Shown here: positions 13,358 to 13,967 of the stretch, piece by piece
Layout: every line of letters begins with the position of its first letter
Numbering within the stretch: position 1 is the first letter of the stretch
Assembly: GCA_937902275.1 (NCBI GenBank)
Contig: CALFNW010000063.1
Location: forward strand, 1-13,967
DNA length: 13,967 nucleotides
Direction of reading: 5' to 3'
DNA from: UBA4717 sp002404395
GTDB taxonomy: Bacteria; Bacillota; Clostridia; Oscillospirales; CAG-272
Translations under genes and position numbers: made by a program
Notes under the pieces: generated by a model
What the model was told of the DNA's origin: nothing
The model's input: only the letters and a program-made list of their open reading frames with translations
Database searches by the model: none

Positions 13358-13369
13358 ATAGGAAGCATT

Positions 13370-13967
13370 ATGAAAATTTACGACGAGCTCGTTGCGCGCG
13401 GTCTTATCGCGCAGGTCACGGACGAGGATGAAATCAAGAATCTGATAAATGAAGGAAAAGCGACTTTTTATATCGGCTTTGACCCGACCGCCGATTCCCT
13501 GCACGTGGGACACTTCATGGCGCTCTGCCTGATGAAACGTCTGCAAATGGCAGGAAACCGCCCCGTAGTATTGCTCGGCGGCGGAACCGGATATATCGGC
13601 GACCCGTCCGGACGTACCGATATGCGTTCAATGCTCAGCCCCGAGACCATCGAACATAACTGCAATTGCTTCAAAGCGCAGATGGAACGTTTTATCGACT
13701 TCGGCGAGGGCGGCGCTATTGCAGTCAACAATGCCGATTGGTTGCTCAAGCTTAACTATGTTGACCTGCTCAGAGAGGTAGGCGCCTGCTTCTCGGTCAA
13801 CAATATGCTCCGTGCCGAGTGCTACAAGCAAAGAATGGAAAAAGGACTTTCATTCCTTGAATTCAATTATATGATAATGCAGTCATATGACTTCTATCAC
13901 CTGTTCAAAGAATACGGCTGTAATATGCAGTTCGGCGGCGACGATCAGTGGTCGAATATGCTCGGCG
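13370..13967 (+). CDS. tyrS: Tyrosyl-tRNA synthetase (5' part, cut by the window edge)
   Basis: The first 199 residues of a class I aminoacyl-tRNA synthetase that joins tyrosine to tRNA-Tyr. The class I HIGH motif appears as HVGH (45-48) in GFDPTADSLHVGHF. GGGTGYIGDPSGR, NNADWL, FLEFNYMIMQSYDF and MQFGGDDQWSNM are typical of the tyrosine- and adenylate-binding region of bacterial TyrS. The KMSKS-type loop and the tRNA-binding C terminus lie beyond the window. The ATG has AGGAAG four bases upstream. Clostridial tyrS genes are often controlled by a T-box leader; none is visible here. Confidence 0.95.
   Translation, partial: MKIYDELVARGLIAQVTDEDEIKNLINEGKATFYIGFDPTADSLHVGHFMALCLMKRLQMAGNRPVVLLGGGTGYIGDPSGRTDMRSMLSPETIEHNCNCFKAQMERFIDFGEGGAIAVNNADWLLKLNYVDLLREVGACFSVNNMLRAECYKQRMEKGLSFLEFNYMIMQSYDFYHLFKEYGCNMQFGGDDQWSNMLG

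Larger units (their letters stand above)
12948..13369. other. Intergenic region between the spore protein gene and tyrS
   Basis: 422 bases without a gene. The left part is the G/C-rich leader of the spore gene, with GAGCCG/CGGCTC pairing at 13038-13063 and two TCGACCTG copies (12978, 13020) 42 bases apart. The middle (about 13100-13260) is A/T-rich, and I see nothing definite there. The right part has the tyrS promoter and two hairpins. No T-box core (GGGTGG type) was found. Confidence 0.65.

Overview
The window looks like chromosome of a spore-forming, anaerobic member of the Clostridia. It encodes an alpha/beta-type small acid-soluble spore protein, an oxygen-sensitive class III ribonucleotide reductase with its glycyl-radical activase, clostridial-style Shine-Dalgarno sequences, and TTGACA/TATAAT promoters with 17-base spacers. 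The species cannot be named from the sequence. No phage, insertion sequence, CRISPR array or other mobile signature was seen.

Layout. (1) 1-500: the 3' end of an unrecognised gene with its terminator, then a tRNA-Arg(ACG) on the minus strand with its own promoter and UUCG-loop terminator. (2) 657-5099: a deoxyribonucleotide block. A consensus promoter overlapped by two 16-bp NrdR boxes drives nrdG and nrdD. The NrdD carries a glutaredoxin-like domain fused to its C terminus. A strong terminator follows, then a thioredoxin-reductase-like flavoprotein gene behind a structured leader. (3) 5112-6340: an orphan PqqD-family gene (minus) and an RluA-type pseudouridine synthase with a TTG start (plus), divergently transcribed from overlapping promoters. 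(4) 6450-12728: a carbohydrate block with a cytoplasmic GH13 amylase-family enzyme divergent from an AraC regulator, a GNAT acetyltransferase, a sugar-isomerase-like TIM-barrel protein, a second AraC regulator, and a GH4 (MelA-type) alpha-galactosidase divergent from that regulator. (5) 12750-13967: the spore protein (minus) and the 5' part of tyrosyl-tRNA synthetase (plus), separated by 422 non-coding bases.

How the genes may work together. NrdG would make the glycyl radical on NrdD, and NrdD would reduce ribonucleotides. The fused CPNC redoxin could recycle the active-site disulfide, and the nearby flavoprotein could re-reduce the redoxin; NrdR would set the level. This is the most interesting system in the window: an apparently self-contained, NrdR-controlled anaerobic dNTP module with a built-in redoxin and a reductase whose usual NADPH-phosphate motif is missing. 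The carbohydrate block has two regulator/enzyme pairs, each with a candidate operator (an inverted repeat at 7968-8036 and a direct repeat at 10346-10381). No sugar transporter lies in the window.

Limits: everything was read by eye. Promoters, operators and hairpins are pattern matches and no database was consulted.
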